Origin: Halomonas beimenensis | Lineage (GTDB): Bacteria > Pseudomonadota > Gammaproteobacteria > Pseudomonadales > Halomonadaceae | Direction: 5' to 3' | Assembly (NCBI RefSeq): GCF_002549795.1 | Contig: NZ_CP021435.1 | Location: forward strand, 2,356,001 to 2,420,000 | Length of the DNA: 64,000 nt | Shown here: positions 40,885 through 49,750 of the stretch, one piece after another | Numbering within the stretch: position 1 is the stretch's first letter | Layout of the letters: the number at the start of each line of letters is the position of its first letter | Translations under genes and position numbers: made by a program | The notes under the pieces: generated by a model | What the model saw: the letters and a program-made list of their open reading frames with translations, nothing else | What the model was told of the DNA's origin: nothing | The model's database searches: none

Positions 40885-42561
40885 TCAGGCCTGGGCCTTC
40901 TGCGGTTCCTCGTCGCGGAGCTGGCGGCGCAGCACCTTGCCCACATTGGTCTTGGGCAACTCGTCGCGGAACTCCACGTACTTGGGCACCTTGTAGGCGG
41001 TGAGCTCCCGCTTGCACCAGTCGCGCAGGGTCCCGGCGTCCAGGTCCGGGTCCCTGGCCACCACGAAGAGCTTGATGGCCTCGCCCGAGGCCTCGTCGGG
41101 CACGCCCACGGCGGCCGATTCCACCACGCCCGGGTGGTGAGCCACCACGTCCTCGATCTCGTTGGGATACACGTTGAAGCCCGAGACCAGGATCATGTCC
41201 TTCTTGCGGTCGACGATGCGGATGTAGCCGTCCTCCTGGAGCACTGCGACGTCCCCGGTGTGGAACCAGCCCTCGGCGTCGAGGGACCTGGCGGTCTCCT
41301 CGTCGCGGTTCCAGTAGCCCTTCATCACCTGGGGGCCCTTGACGCAGAGCTCGCCGGCCTCGCCGGCGGGCAGGTCGCCACCGTCCAGGTCCACCACCTT
41401 CACCGAGGTGCCGGCCACCGGCTTGCCGATGGTGCCGAGCTGGATGGCGTCGATGGGGTTGAAGCTGACGATGGGCGAGGTCTCGGTCAGCCCGTAGCCC
41501 TCGGCGATCGGGCAGCCGGTGATCTCCTCCCAGCGTTTGGCCACGGCCTGGGTCAACGCCATGCCGCCGGAAATGGTCAGGTGCAGCCGGGAGAAATCCA
41601 GCCGGCGGAAGTCCTCGCGATTGCACAGGGCATTGAACAGGGTATTGAGCCCCACGAAGCCGGTAAACGACAGCGACTTCAGCTCCTTGACGAAACCATC
41701 CAGGTCGCGGGGGTTGGTGATCAGCACCGTATGGTTGCCCGTCTCCATCATGAACAGGCAATTCACCGTGAAGGTGTAGATATGGTAGACGGGCAGCGGG
41801 GCGATGATGGTCTCCTCGCCGTCCCGGAGTCCCTGGCCGATCGCCTGGCGGGCCTGGAGCATGTTGGCCACCAGGTTGCGATGGGTGAGCATGGTGCCCT
41901 TGGCGAGGCCGGTGGTGCCCCCCGTGTACTGCAGGGCGGCGATGTCCCCGGCCTCGCGGCCGACCTCCCGGTGATCGAGTCGTGCGCCCCGCTTCAGGAC
42001 CTGGCGGAAGCCATGGGCCCGGGGCAGGCGATAGGCAGGGACCATCTTCTTGACGTACTTCACCACGCCGTTGATGAGCGGGCGCTTGGGGAAGTCGTGC
42101 AGGTCGGCGAGCTGGGTGACCAGCACGTGCTCGATGTCGGTGCGCTCCAGCACGTGCTCGAGCTTGTCGGCCATGTTGGCCAGGATGACGATGGCCCGCG
42201 CGCCGGAGTCCTTGAACTGGTGCGCCATCTCCCGCTCGGTGTAGAGGGGGTTGGTGTTCACCAGCACCAGGCCGGCGCGCAGGGCACCGAACACCGCCAC
42301 CGGAAACTGCAGCACGTTGGGCAGCTGGATGGCGATGCGATCGCCGGGGCGAAGATCGGTCTCCTGCTGCAGCCAGGCGGCGAAGTCCCGGGACAGGCGG
42401 TCGAGTTCGCCGTAGCTCAGGGTTTTCCCCATGCAGGTGAAGGCGGGCTTGTCGGCGAATCGCCGGACGGACGCATGGAAGATGTCCATCACCGACGAGT
42501 AGGCGTCGGTCCCTTCCAGTTCGGGACCGCAGAGGACGGTGGGGGTGGCTTGCTCGCTCAT
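40885..42561 (-). CDS. fadD: Long-chain fatty-acid CoA ligase FadD
   Basis: 558-residue AMP-forming ligase that activates fatty acids for beta-oxidation. ATP motif YTGGTTGLAKGTML, A5 GYGLTETSPIVSFNP, GWFHTGDVAVL, RKKDMILVSGFNVYPNEIE (FACS signature) and the terminal catalytic lysine in LPKTNVGKVLRR are complete; the sequence is closest to E. coli/Pseudomonas FadD. The ATG at 42561 has GGAGA upstream. A PsrA-type site lies about 230 bp upstream, at the 3' end of the preceding gene. After its stop the last part of the gene is repeated twice. Likely monocistronic with a long 3' region. Confidence 0.94.
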   Translation of the reverse strand: MSEQATPTVLCGPELEGTDAYSSVMDIFHASVRRFADKPAFTCMGKTLSYGELDRLSRDFAAWLQQETDLRPGDRIAIQLPNVLQFPVAVFGALRAGLVLVNTNPLYTEREMAHQFKDSGARAIVILANMADKLEHVLERTDIEHVLVTQLADLHDFPKRPLINGVVKYVKKMVPAYRLPRAHGFRQVLKRGARLDHREVGREAGDIAALQYTGGTTGLAKGTMLTHRNLVANMLQARQAIGQGLRDGEETIIAPLPVYHIYTFTVNCLFMMETGNHTVLITNPRDLDGFVKELKSLSFTGFVGLNTLFNALCNREDFRRLDFSRLHLTISGGMALTQAVAKRWEEITGCPIAEGYGLTETSPIVSFNPIDAIQLGTIGKPVAGTSVKVVDLDGGDLPAGEAGELCVKGPQVMKGYWNRDEETARSLDAEGWFHTGDVAVLQEDGYIRIVDRKKDMILVSGFNVYPNEIEDVVAHHPGVVESAAVGVPDEASGEAIKLFVVARDPDLDAGTLRDWCKRELTAYKVPKYVEFRDELPKTNVGKVLRRQLRDEEPQKAQA

Positions 42562-42790
42562 GGCATTCTCCAGGCTGTGGACGACGCCGAGGACCGATCC
42601 GGCCTCAGGCGATCCCTTCGCGACACCCGGGCGCTCGAGCCACGTCTCGCGATCCGTCTCATCGGATCCGGCGACCCGGCGCGCCCCTTGCGTGCCCCGA
42701 CGGCCGCCCCGCCATCGGGGGCTCACGGCGTCGTTCCTTGTTGTTCTTTCCCTACCCTATACCAGCGGCCTCCAGGCTGTAAAACGACTG

Positions 42791-42810
42791 ATTGAAACTC
42801 ATGTTTGATA
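42791..42810. promoter_or_regulatory. PsrA-like site upstream of fadD
   Basis: ATTGAAACTCATGTTTGATA contains GAAAC-N4-GTTTG. Its reverse complement reads ATCAAACATGAGTTTCAAT, matching 17 of 19 positions of the site before the acyl-CoA dehydrogenase (14262-14280). It overlaps the end of the amidotransferase gene, about 230 bp before fadD, leaving room for a long 5' leader. Confidence 0.65.
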
Positions 42811-43578
42811 GCGTCCCAGGATCTCGCCGTCCCGCCACACCAGCAGCTCCCCCGGGATCATGCGCACCCAATCCTCGTTGTCGGTGAGCGGCTCGGTGGC
42901 GATCACCGAGACCACGTCGTCGGGCGTGGTGTGCTCGGCGAAGTTCACGGCCAGCTCGGCATCCGAGAGACTCGCCTTGCCGAAGGGGGCCCGGCGGGTG
43001 ATATGGGCGAGCTTGGTGGAGCAGTAGGTATAGAGGTACTCGCCGTCGGCCAGCAGCAGGTTGAAGACGCCGAGGCCCCGCAGCCGCTCGCAGAGACGAT
43101 GCAGGTGCGCCCAGAGTTCACGCCGGTCGTCGGGGGGGTCGGGATAGGCCCGGCGCAGCTCCCCCATCAGCCAGCAGAAGGCATGCTCGCTGTCGGTTCC
43201 TCCCACCGGCCGGTAGAAGGACAACGGCAGCGCCTCCCACCCCGTCAGCTGACCGTTATGGGCGTAGCACCAGGGCTGGCCCCACATCTCCCGGGTGAAG
43301 GGATGCGTATTGGCCAGCCTCACCTGCCCCACGTTGGCCTGACGGATGTGGCTGATCACGATGTGCGACTTGATGGGGTAGTCGCAGATCAGCCGCGCGA
43401 TGGGCGAGTGCACCGAGGGGTGCGGGTCGCGGAAGTCCCGGTAGCCCCCGGCCTCGTAGAAGGCGATGCCCCAGCCGTCGCGATGGGGTCCGGTGCCCCC
43501 GCCGCGATGCAGGAAGCCGGTGAAGCTGAAGCAGATATCGGTCGGCACGTTGGCGCTCATGCCCAGCAATTCACACAT
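42799..43578 (-). CDS. Class II glutamine amidotransferase (YafJ family)
   Basis: 259-residue Ntn-type amidotransferase domain protein. It starts Met-Cys-Glu-Leu-Leu-Gly, so Cys2 becomes the N-terminal nucleophile after Met removal, which fixes the start at 43578. FSFTGFLHRGG, GWGIAFYE and HIRQANVGQVRLANTHPF with WCYAHNGQLTG (oxyanion/glutamine pocket) are typical of YafJ. There is no synthase domain, so the ammonia acceptor is unknown. The ATG overlaps the end of the VWA gene by eight bases, making a three-gene unit with the VWA and small membrane proteins. Confidence 0.88.
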   Translation of the reverse strand: MCELLGMSANVPTDICFSFTGFLHRGGGTGPHRDGWGIAFYEAGGYRDFRDPHPSVHSPIARLICDYPIKSHIVISHIRQANVGQVRLANTHPFTREMWGQPWCYAHNGQLTGWEALPLSFYRPVGGTDSEHAFCWLMGELRRAYPDPPDDRRELWAHLHRLCERLRGLGVFNLLLADGEYLYTYCSTKLAHITRRAPFGKASLSDAELAVNFAEHTTPDDVVSVIATEPLTDNEDWVRMIPGELLVWRDGEILGRYQT

Positions 43579-45409
43579 GCGGTTCCTCCCGGTGGGACCT
43601 GGATCGAGGGCGACGCAGCCGCCGCCGTCGGGCGAGCACCAGCAGCAGGACCACCCCCAGGGCGATGCCCCCCCACAGGCGGGGATCCCCGCCCCAGCGC
43701 CGGGCGCGGTCGACGAGCCCCGGCCAGCCGGCTTGCCAGGCGTCGCGCAGCATGCCGGGAACGGCATTGACGCCCTCGACGAAGCGATCGGCGAGGCTGG
43801 CCGACTCGGCCGGCGCGGCATCGTCGCCGGAAGACGCGAAGCGCTCGGCGGCCAGGGTCGGTCCCGCGAGGTCGGCCTGGTCGATGCCGATGCGTCCCTC
43901 GGGGTTGAGCATCAGTCGCGGCAGGCGCAGTTCCCGGGTCTCGCCGTCCAGGGTGACGGTGGCGGTGAGCAGCAGCGGCTGGCGCAGCTCGGCGTCCAGG
44001 TCGGGGAGCGGCAGGTGCCAGCGCGCCTCGCCGACCGCCTCGGCGTCGAGGGTCTCGCCCAGCAGTTCGCCATGGAGGCGGGTATTGTCCCGGTTCAGCC
44101 GCGGATGCTCCGCGGCCAGCACCACCCGGCCGGCCGCAGGGTCGTGGACGGCGCCGATGGCCGGCAGGATATTGACCGCCTGGCGACGCTGACGGGCGAA
44201 CCCCTCCCCCGAGGCGCGGATCGCGAGCCGGGCGTTGCCGGTCAGCGCCGGGGCGGGCAGCCGGCCCTGGAAGCGGCCGTCGGCGTCGGCCTCGAGGGTC
44301 ACCGAGGACTGCACTTCGCCGTCGGCGTCCTCCAGGGAGACGCTCAGGGTCAGGTTCTCCGGCAGGGTGGCATCGGCGGCGTTGCGCTGGAGCCAGGCCT
44401 CGATCGGCAGCGGGAAGCCGCGGTAGAGGGTGGCCGGCAACGGCGAGGTCCGCAGATGCCAGGCCGCGGTGACGCTGATGCGGCTCCGCTCCCCCACGGG
44501 GCCCTCGAGCCGCCACTCGCCGGCCAGGGGCTCGGGCACCCGAATGAGATCGAAACGCGGCTCCACCCGCCAGCGCCCCCCCTCCGGCGGGGCATCGGCC
44601 CGGTAGCGGCTGCCATCCGGGGCGACCAGGGTCAGCGGCTCGGCACCCGGCTCATGGAAGATCAGCGCCGCGAGGCTGTCCACCCCGGCATCGACGACGA
44701 AGCGCCCTTCCTCCAGCGGCAGGCGATCGGCCGGGAAGATCCGCTCGAAGATGTCCAGGAAGGCGCCCAGCAGGCCCTCCGGCGATTCCACCAGGGAGGC
44801 CAGGCCGCCGGTGCGCTGGGCCAGGCGCTCGACCAGGGCCAGATCGGCCTGCTCGGAGAAGGCGATGGCATGCACCACCACGCCCTGATCGGCCAGCGCG
44901 GGGGCGAGCGTCTCGACCAGGCGCCGGCGGGAACGGCGGTCGATCTCGGGCTTGGCTCCCCGGGACGGCGGCAGGTCGATGACCCCGTCGGTCATCAGGA
45001 TCAGGTGTCGCCAGCCGTTGGCCTCCGCCTCGGCGGCCTGGCGCAGCGCCCCCTCGATGTCGGTGTATTCCTGGTAGGCCTGCAACGCCGGGGGCAGGGC
45101 CAGGGCGCGCTCGCGCCAGCCGTCGCCGACCCGCCCCGGCGGCAAGGGGGTATCGACACGCTCGCCGAAGGTCCAGACCCCGGCGCTGGCCCCGTCGGGC
45201 AACAGCGAGACCAGCAGGTCCAGGGCACTCACCGCCAGTCGATCGGGGTCGTTGGTCTTCATGCTGCCGGAGACGTCGACGACCACCCGCACGTCCGGCT
45301 GCTCGGCGGCAGGCTGCGCGGACGCCATCCCCGTCACGCCGGCCAGACACAGGCCGACCAGGCAGGCCAGGATCCGCCACCGGACGTTGCGCCTTCCCCC
45401 TCTGTGCAT
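43571..45409 (-). CDS. VWA-domain protein, exported and membrane anchored
   Basis: 612 residues. A signal peptide (WRILACLVGLCLAGVTGMASA) leads into a von Willebrand factor A domain whose MIDAS motif is VDVSGSMKTND, with a conserved Thr/Asp site further on (LMTDGVIDLP). A long beta-rich region follows, and one C-terminal helix (WGGIALGVVLLLVLA) with a positive stop-transfer tail RRRRLRRPRSR anchors it, so most of the protein faces the periplasm. The function is unknown; metal-dependent adhesion or complex assembly is the usual role of VWA. It lies 9 bp after the small membrane gene and overlaps the amidotransferase gene. Confidence 0.82.
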   Translation of the reverse strand: MHRGGRRNVRWRILACLVGLCLAGVTGMASAQPAAEQPDVRVVVDVSGSMKTNDPDRLAVSALDLLVSLLPDGASAGVWTFGERVDTPLPPGRVGDGWRERALALPPALQAYQEYTDIEGALRQAAEAEANGWRHLILMTDGVIDLPPSRGAKPEIDRRSRRRLVETLAPALADQGVVVHAIAFSEQADLALVERLAQRTGGLASLVESPEGLLGAFLDIFERIFPADRLPLEEGRFVVDAGVDSLAALIFHEPGAEPLTLVAPDGSRYRADAPPEGGRWRVEPRFDLIRVPEPLAGEWRLEGPVGERSRISVTAAWHLRTSPLPATLYRGFPLPIEAWLQRNAADATLPENLTLSVSLEDADGEVQSSVTLEADADGRFQGRLPAPALTGNARLAIRASGEGFARQRRQAVNILPAIGAVHDPAAGRVVLAAEHPRLNRDNTRLHGELLGETLDAEAVGEARWHLPLPDLDAELRQPLLLTATVTLDGETRELRLPRLMLNPEGRIGIDQADLAGPTLAAERFASSGDDAAPAESASLADRFVEGVNAVPGMLRDAWQAGWPGLVDRARRWGGDPRLWGGIALGVVLLLVLARRRRLRRPRSRSHREEPHV

Positions 45410-45418
45410 CGAGCGTCC

Positions 45419-45853
45419 TTAGCCGATCACCGGCTCCCGTCGTTCACTGGTCCCGGCCTGGCGACGCTCGCCCGGGCTCTGCGATGGCGTGGCGGCGTGG
45501 TCCACGCCCCGGTGCGCCCCCCGGCGCCAGAGCAGGAGGCCGAGCAGGACGCCCAGCACGGTGCCCGCGGCGACCAGCAGCAAGGCCGGCGCCATGGCAT
45601 CGGTGTCGCCCTCGAGGAAGGCCAGGCCGGCGACCACCACCGCCGGCGCGAATCCGCTGTAGAATTCCCCCTCCTCCATCAACGGCAGCCGGAAGCTGGC
45701 CGGCGCCCACATCACCCCGGCCACCGCCCAGGTGATGAGCAGCCGCGGCAACCGCGGCAGGAAGGCCAGGCCAAGATAACCGGTGGCAAGCACCACCAGC
45801 GACAGCAGCGCGTAGCTCAGCCATAGTAGGGACATCGAATCCGAAATCAGCAT
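45419..45853 (-). CDS. Small inner-membrane protein of unknown function
   Basis: 144 residues with four likely membrane helices (SLLWLSYALLSLVVLATGYLGL, LLITWAVAGVMWAP, FAPAVVVAGLAFLEG, ALLLVAAGTVLGVLLGLLLW) and a hydrophilic tail. I do not recognise a named family. The start at 45853 has GAGG at proper spacing; the frame upstream is a shadow of the neighbouring peptidase gene. First gene of a leftward unit with the VWA protein and the YafJ-type amidotransferase, so it probably supports the same membrane process. Divergent from the oligopeptidase gene across 72 bp. Confidence 0.72.
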   Translation of the reverse strand: MLISDSMSLLWLSYALLSLVVLATGYLGLAFLPRLPRLLITWAVAGVMWAPASFRLPLMEEGEFYSGFAPAVVVAGLAFLEGDTDAMAPALLLVAAGTVLGVLLGLLLWRRGAHRGVDHAATPSQSPGERRQAGTSERREPVIG

Positions 45854-45925
45854 CGGTACCTCGTCATCGCGGCGTCGAAAGACGCACCTTATTGAATTCA
45901 CTCCGAGTATGGTACATCCCGCACC

Positions 45926-48034
45926 ATGAAAGCACAGCCGCCCCGTGCAGGGGATTCCCGTCCGACCCACTCCCCGACCTCGCCCGTCGACCGCTTCCGG
46001 CGCGACGACGACCCCGACTGGCATTGGCTGGAACGGCGCGACGATCCTCGGGTGACGGCCTTCCTGGAAGCCACCAATGCCGAGGCTAAGGCCTGGTTCG
46101 CGCCGCTCGAGGACCTCACCGAGCGCCTCTACCACGGTCACCTCGCCCGTCGCGAGCTGGCCGTCCATGGCCTGCCCACGGCGCTGGACCACTACACGGT
46201 GTGGAGCGAAACGGCCGCGGAGGCCGACCACCCGGTATGGTGGCGCCACCCCAACGGCGAACCGAAGGCGCGGGAAGCCTTCCTCGACCTGGAGGCTCGA
46301 GCCGCCGGGCATGCCTTCTTCGAGGTGGGCGACATGGCGCTGTCGCCGGACGAGGCCTGGCTGGCCTGGACCGAGGACACCCAGGGCGACGAGACCTTCG
46401 GCCTGTGGCTCAAGCGCCTGCCCGACGGCGCCCCCGTTTCCCTGCTCGAGGCCATCGGTCCCGAGCTGTGCTGGGCCGAGGACGGCATCACCCTGCTCTT
46501 CACCCGCTACGACGCCACCCTGCGCCCCGACAGCATCTGGCGCCTGCCGCTGGCCCTGGGCGACGCCCCCACCGCCGGGACACCGGCGCTGATGCTGCGT
46601 GAGGAGGACCCGGAGTTCTTCCTGGGGCTGGGCAAGACCCGTTCCCGGGACTGGCTGCTGCTGGAATCCGCCTCCAAGGACACCAGCGAGGTGCACCTGG
46701 TTCCGGCCGGCGCCCCGGACACGCCGCCGCGGCGGTTTCGCGCCCGGGAGCGGGGCGTGGAGTACGCCCTGGACCATCGCCCCGGCCACTTCTACCTCCT
46801 GCACAACCGCGAGGCACCGCACTTCTGCCTGGACCGGGTCGACGAGGCCACCCCGGAGGCCGAGCCCGAGCGGCTGATCGCCCATCGCGAGGATACCACC
46901 CTGGAGGGCATCGATGCCTTCGCCTGGGGCCTGGTGATCACCGAACGGGACCATCACCAGGCCCAGGAGCACCTGCGGGTACTCGAGCTGGACGACCGGC
47001 ACGCGACCGGACGCGACGAGCGGCTTCCACTGTCGGAGACGCCCTGCAGCCTGGCCCTGGGCGAGGCGCCCCATTTCGATGACCGCCGACTGCGGCTGCA
47101 CGAGGAGTCCTTCACCCTGCCGGTGACCTGGACCGAGCTGGACCTGGACAGCGGCCGGCGCCGCCGGCTCAAGCAGCAACCCGTGCATGGCGACCTCAGG
47201 CCCGACCAGCTCGCCTGCGAACGCCTCTGGGCGACCGGCCACGACGGCGAGCACATCCCCGTCTCGGTGGTCATCCGCGCCGACCTGGCCGGGCATCCGC
47301 TGCCGACCCTGCTCTACGGCTACGGCGCCTACGGCGAGGTCCTCGATCCCTGGTTCTCGGTCGCCCGCCTCGAGCTGCTGGCCCGGGGCGTGGCCTTCGC
47401 CGTCGCCCATGTGCGAGGCGGCGGCGATCGCGGCGAGCCCTGGTACCTGGCCGGCAAGCTCGAGCACAAGACCAACAGCTTCCGCGACTTCCTGGCCGCC
47501 CGGGACGCCCTGGTCGAGAAGGGCTTCAGCGACGGCGAGCGCATCGTCGCCTACGGCGCCAGCGCCGGCGGGCTGCTGGTCCGCGCCAGCCTCAACCTGG
47601 CACCGGATCGCTTCTGCGCCGCCGTCCTCGATGTGCCCTTCGTCGACGTGCTGCGCACCATGGAGAACCCCGACCTGCCGCTGACCACCGCGGAGTACAG
47701 CGAATGGGGCAATCCCCAGGATCCCGCCGTGCGCCGGCGCATCCGCGACTACTCGCCGCTGGACAACCTGCCCGACCGCCCCTGGCCGCCGGTCTTCCTG
47801 CAGGGCAGCTGGCACGACATGCGGGTGCCCTACTGGGAACCCGCCAAGCTGTATGCCCGGCTGACGGAACTGGCCCGGGCACGCGGCGACGCCTCGCCCG
47901 GCCCCATCCTGCTGCGCACCGACCTGGAGGCCGGCCACGGCGGCGCCTCGGGTCGCTTCAAGGCCTGGCACGACAATGCCCGCCAGGATGCCTTCATCCT
48001 CTGGGCGCTCGGCGTGGAGAATCGCGAGGCCTGA
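45926..48034 (+). CDS. ptrB: Prolyl oligopeptidase family protein, oligopeptidase B-like
   Basis: 702-residue S9A serine peptidase, close to oligopeptidase B, which cleaves short peptides after Arg or Lys. A beta-propeller N-terminal domain (about 1-420) covers an alpha/beta hydrolase domain. The nucleophile is in VAYGASAGGLLV, the His in LEAGHGGASGRF, and the family's LLYGYGAYGEVLDPWFSVARLELL and AHVRGGGDRG segments are present. The start at 45926 lacks a good Shine-Dalgarno site; the first conserved residues (DDDPDWHWLERRDDP) come about 27 residues later, so the true start may be internal. Ends at a clear terminator. Confidence 0.88.
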   Translation: MKAQPPRAGDSRPTHSPTSPVDRFRRDDDPDWHWLERRDDPRVTAFLEATNAEAKAWFAPLEDLTERLYHGHLARRELAVHGLPTALDHYTVWSETAAEADHPVWWRHPNGEPKAREAFLDLEARAAGHAFFEVGDMALSPDEAWLAWTEDTQGDETFGLWLKRLPDGAPVSLLEAIGPELCWAEDGITLLFTRYDATLRPDSIWRLPLALGDAPTAGTPALMLREEDPEFFLGLGKTRSRDWLLLESASKDTSEVHLVPAGAPDTPPRRFRARERGVEYALDHRPGHFYLLHNREAPHFCLDRVDEATPEAEPERLIAHREDTTLEGIDAFAWGLVITERDHHQAQEHLRVLELDDRHATGRDERLPLSETPCSLALGEAPHFDDRRLRLHEESFTLPVTWTELDLDSGRRRRLKQQPVHGDLRPDQLACERLWATGHDGEHIPVSVVIRADLAGHPLPTLLYGYGAYGEVLDPWFSVARLELLARGVAFAVAHVRGGGDRGEPWYLAGKLEHKTNSFRDFLAARDALVEKGFSDGERIVAYGASAGGLLVRASLNLAPDRFCAAVLDVPFVDVLRTMENPDLPLTTAEYSEWGNPQDPAVRRRIRDYSPLDNLPDRPWPPVFLQGSWHDMRVPYWEPAKLYARLTELARARGDASPGPILLRTDLEAGHGGASGRFKAWHDNARQDAFILWALGVENREA

Positions 48035-48062
48035 TCGCCTTCCCGCTCCCGCTGCCCCGACC

Positions 48063-48090
48063 GACGCCCCGACCTTGCTCGGGGCGTCTT
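48063..48090 (+). terminator. Terminator after oligopeptidase gene
   Basis: GACGCCCCGA (48063-48072) and TCGGGGCGTC (48079-48088) form a 10-bp stem with a 6-nt loop, followed by TT. It lies 28 bp after the stop codon and separates the peptidase from the next acyl-CoA operon. Confidence 0.72.
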
Positions 48091-48116
48091 GCGTGGGCAT
48101 CCCCTTCCCGACCTAT

Positions 48117-48144
48117 TACGTAGCCAGGTACGTAGTAGTACGTA
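48117..48144 (+). promoter_or_regulatory. Three TACGTA motifs before the acyl-CoA ligase operon
   Basis: TACGTA occurs at 48117-48122, 48129-48134 and 48139-48144. The last two, separated by GTAG, form a 16-bp symmetric element. This cluster is unusual in such GC-rich DNA and lies about 80 bp before the ligase start. Candidate target: the PAS-LuxR regulator encoded at the end of the operon. The link is inference. Confidence 0.45.
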
Positions 48145-48223
48145 TTTCGAGGCGACGAGCCGAGGACTAGGCTCGATGAAGTCTCGAGGCGACCGACAAC
48201 GACAAGACCATGGAGCCGACCCG

Positions 48224-49750
48224 GTGAACATCGCCCATTACCTCGCGCATCATGCGCGTCACGCCCCCGACCGGCCGGCGGTCTATGCCGGCAACGATCT
48301 CGCCCTTACCTATGCCGGATTCCTGCGCCGTGCCCAGGAGCTCGCCGGCAGCCTCGTCGCTACCCATGACCTGGTCCCCGGCGACCGGCTCGCGATCTTC
48401 CTCAGGAACTCGCCGGCCTACCTCGAGGCCCTGTGCGCCGCCTGGCACGCCGGCCTGGTGGTGGTGCCGATCAACGCCAAGCTGTCCTGGCACGAGGTGG
48501 CCTACATCCTCGAGGACAGCGGCGCCCGGGTGCTGATCGCCGACCGGCCGCCCCCCGACGCGCCGCCCCTGGGCTGCCCGTGGCTGGGGCCCGATGACGC
48601 CGCCTTCACCGACGCCTCCCGTCCCCTGGCCGAGCATGCCGAGCGCGCCGGAGACGACCCGGCCTGGATCTTCTATACCAGCGGCACGACCGGCCGCCCC
48701 AAGGGCGCCACCCTCACCCATCGCAACCTGGCCGCCATGGCCACCGGCTACCTGATCAACGTCGAGCGGGCCGGCGCCGATCACGTCCTGGCCCACTTCG
48801 CCCCGCTCTCCCACGGCTCCGGCATCTACCTGGTGCCCTACCTGATGATCGGCGCGGCCAGCCTGGTGCCGAGCGCGGAGCGCTTCGACCCGGCCGAGCT
48901 GGTGGCCCTGGTCAACCGCCACGACAGGGTCTCGATGTTCCTGGCGCCGACCATGGTCAGGCGCCTCCTCGACCACCTGCAGGCCGGGGGCACGCCGCTG
49001 GACGTCACGCGCCTCGGCACCCTGGTCTACGGCGGCGGCCCCATGTACGCCCGGGACCTGCGCGAGGCGCTGGAGACCTTCGGGCCGCGGCTCGCCCAGA
49101 TCTATGGCCAGGGCGAGAGCCCCATGACCATCACCGTCCTGGATGCCGCCGCCCACCAGGAGCTGCTCGCGGGCCCTGCCCTGGAGGATGCCGGCCTGGT
49201 GCCGGTGGGCCGCCCCCACCCCCAGGTCGAGGTCCGGCTCCTGGACGCCGAGGGCCGAGCCGTGCCCGTCGGCGCCGAAGGCGAGATCTGCGTGCGGGGC
49301 GAGGTGGTGATGCCGGGCTACTGGCAGCGCCCCGAGGCCACCGCCGAGACCCTGCGGGACGGCTGGCTGCACACCGGCGACGTCGGTCGCTTCGACGCGG
49401 ACGGTTGGCTCTACCTCACCGACCGGGTCAAGGACGTCATCATCAGCGGCGGCACCAACATCTACCCGCGCGAGGTGGAGGAGGTCCTGCTGCGGCATCC
49501 CGACGTAAGGGAGGTCTCGGTGGTGGGGCGCCCCCACCCGGAGTGGGGCGAGTCGGTCGTGGCCTTCGTCGCCACCGGCAAGGCCGTCGCGGCCGCCGAG
49601 CTCGACCGCTTCTGCCGCGAGCGCATGGCGCGCTTCAAGCGGCCCAGGGCCTACCACTTCCTCGACGACCTGCCCAAGAGCGCCTACGGCAAGATCCTCA
49701 AGACCGAGCTGCGCAAGCGGCTCGACGACGACACCGCGGAGACCCCATGA
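48224..49750 (+). CDS. Acyl-CoA ligase (AMP-forming)
   Basis: 508-residue ANL-superfamily ligase. P-loop FYTSGTTGRPKGATLTH, A5 IYGQGESPMTI, A7 GWLHTGDVGRFDADG, A8 RVKDVIISGGTNIYPREVEE and the catalytic Lys in LPKSAYGKILKTELR are complete. It lacks the features of FadD and is closer to ligases for short or aromatic acids. The GTG at 48224 is chosen because GGAG precedes it and the family begins NIAHYL; an ATG at 48176 and a longer frame have no site. It overlaps the thiolase by ATGA and leads a unit with a thiolase and SDR, so it probably activates the acid degraded there. Confidence 0.85.
   Translation: MNIAHYLAHHARHAPDRPAVYAGNDLALTYAGFLRRAQELAGSLVATHDLVPGDRLAIFLRNSPAYLEALCAAWHAGLVVVPINAKLSWHEVAYILEDSGARVLIADRPPPDAPPLGCPWLGPDDAAFTDASRPLAEHAERAGDDPAWIFYTSGTTGRPKGATLTHRNLAAMATGYLINVERAGADHVLAHFAPLSHGSGIYLVPYLMIGAASLVPSAERFDPAELVALVNRHDRVSMFLAPTMVRRLLDHLQAGGTPLDVTRLGTLVYGGGPMYARDLREALETFGPRLAQIYGQGESPMTITVLDAAAHQELLAGPALEDAGLVPVGRPHPQVEVRLLDAEGRAVPVGAEGEICVRGEVVMPGYWQRPEATAETLRDGWLHTGDVGRFDADGWLYLTDRVKDVIISGGTNIYPREVEEVLLRHPDVREVSVVGRPHPEWGESVVAFVATGKAVAAAELDRFCRERMARFKRPRAYHFLDDLPKSAYGKILKTELRKRLDDDTAETP

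Noticed and set aside
40792..41761. Separate repetitive protein (APPAPRRG type) on the minus strand at the fadD end
   Set aside because: It is the 93-bp fadD-tail repeat read in a wrong frame; no start site or family support.
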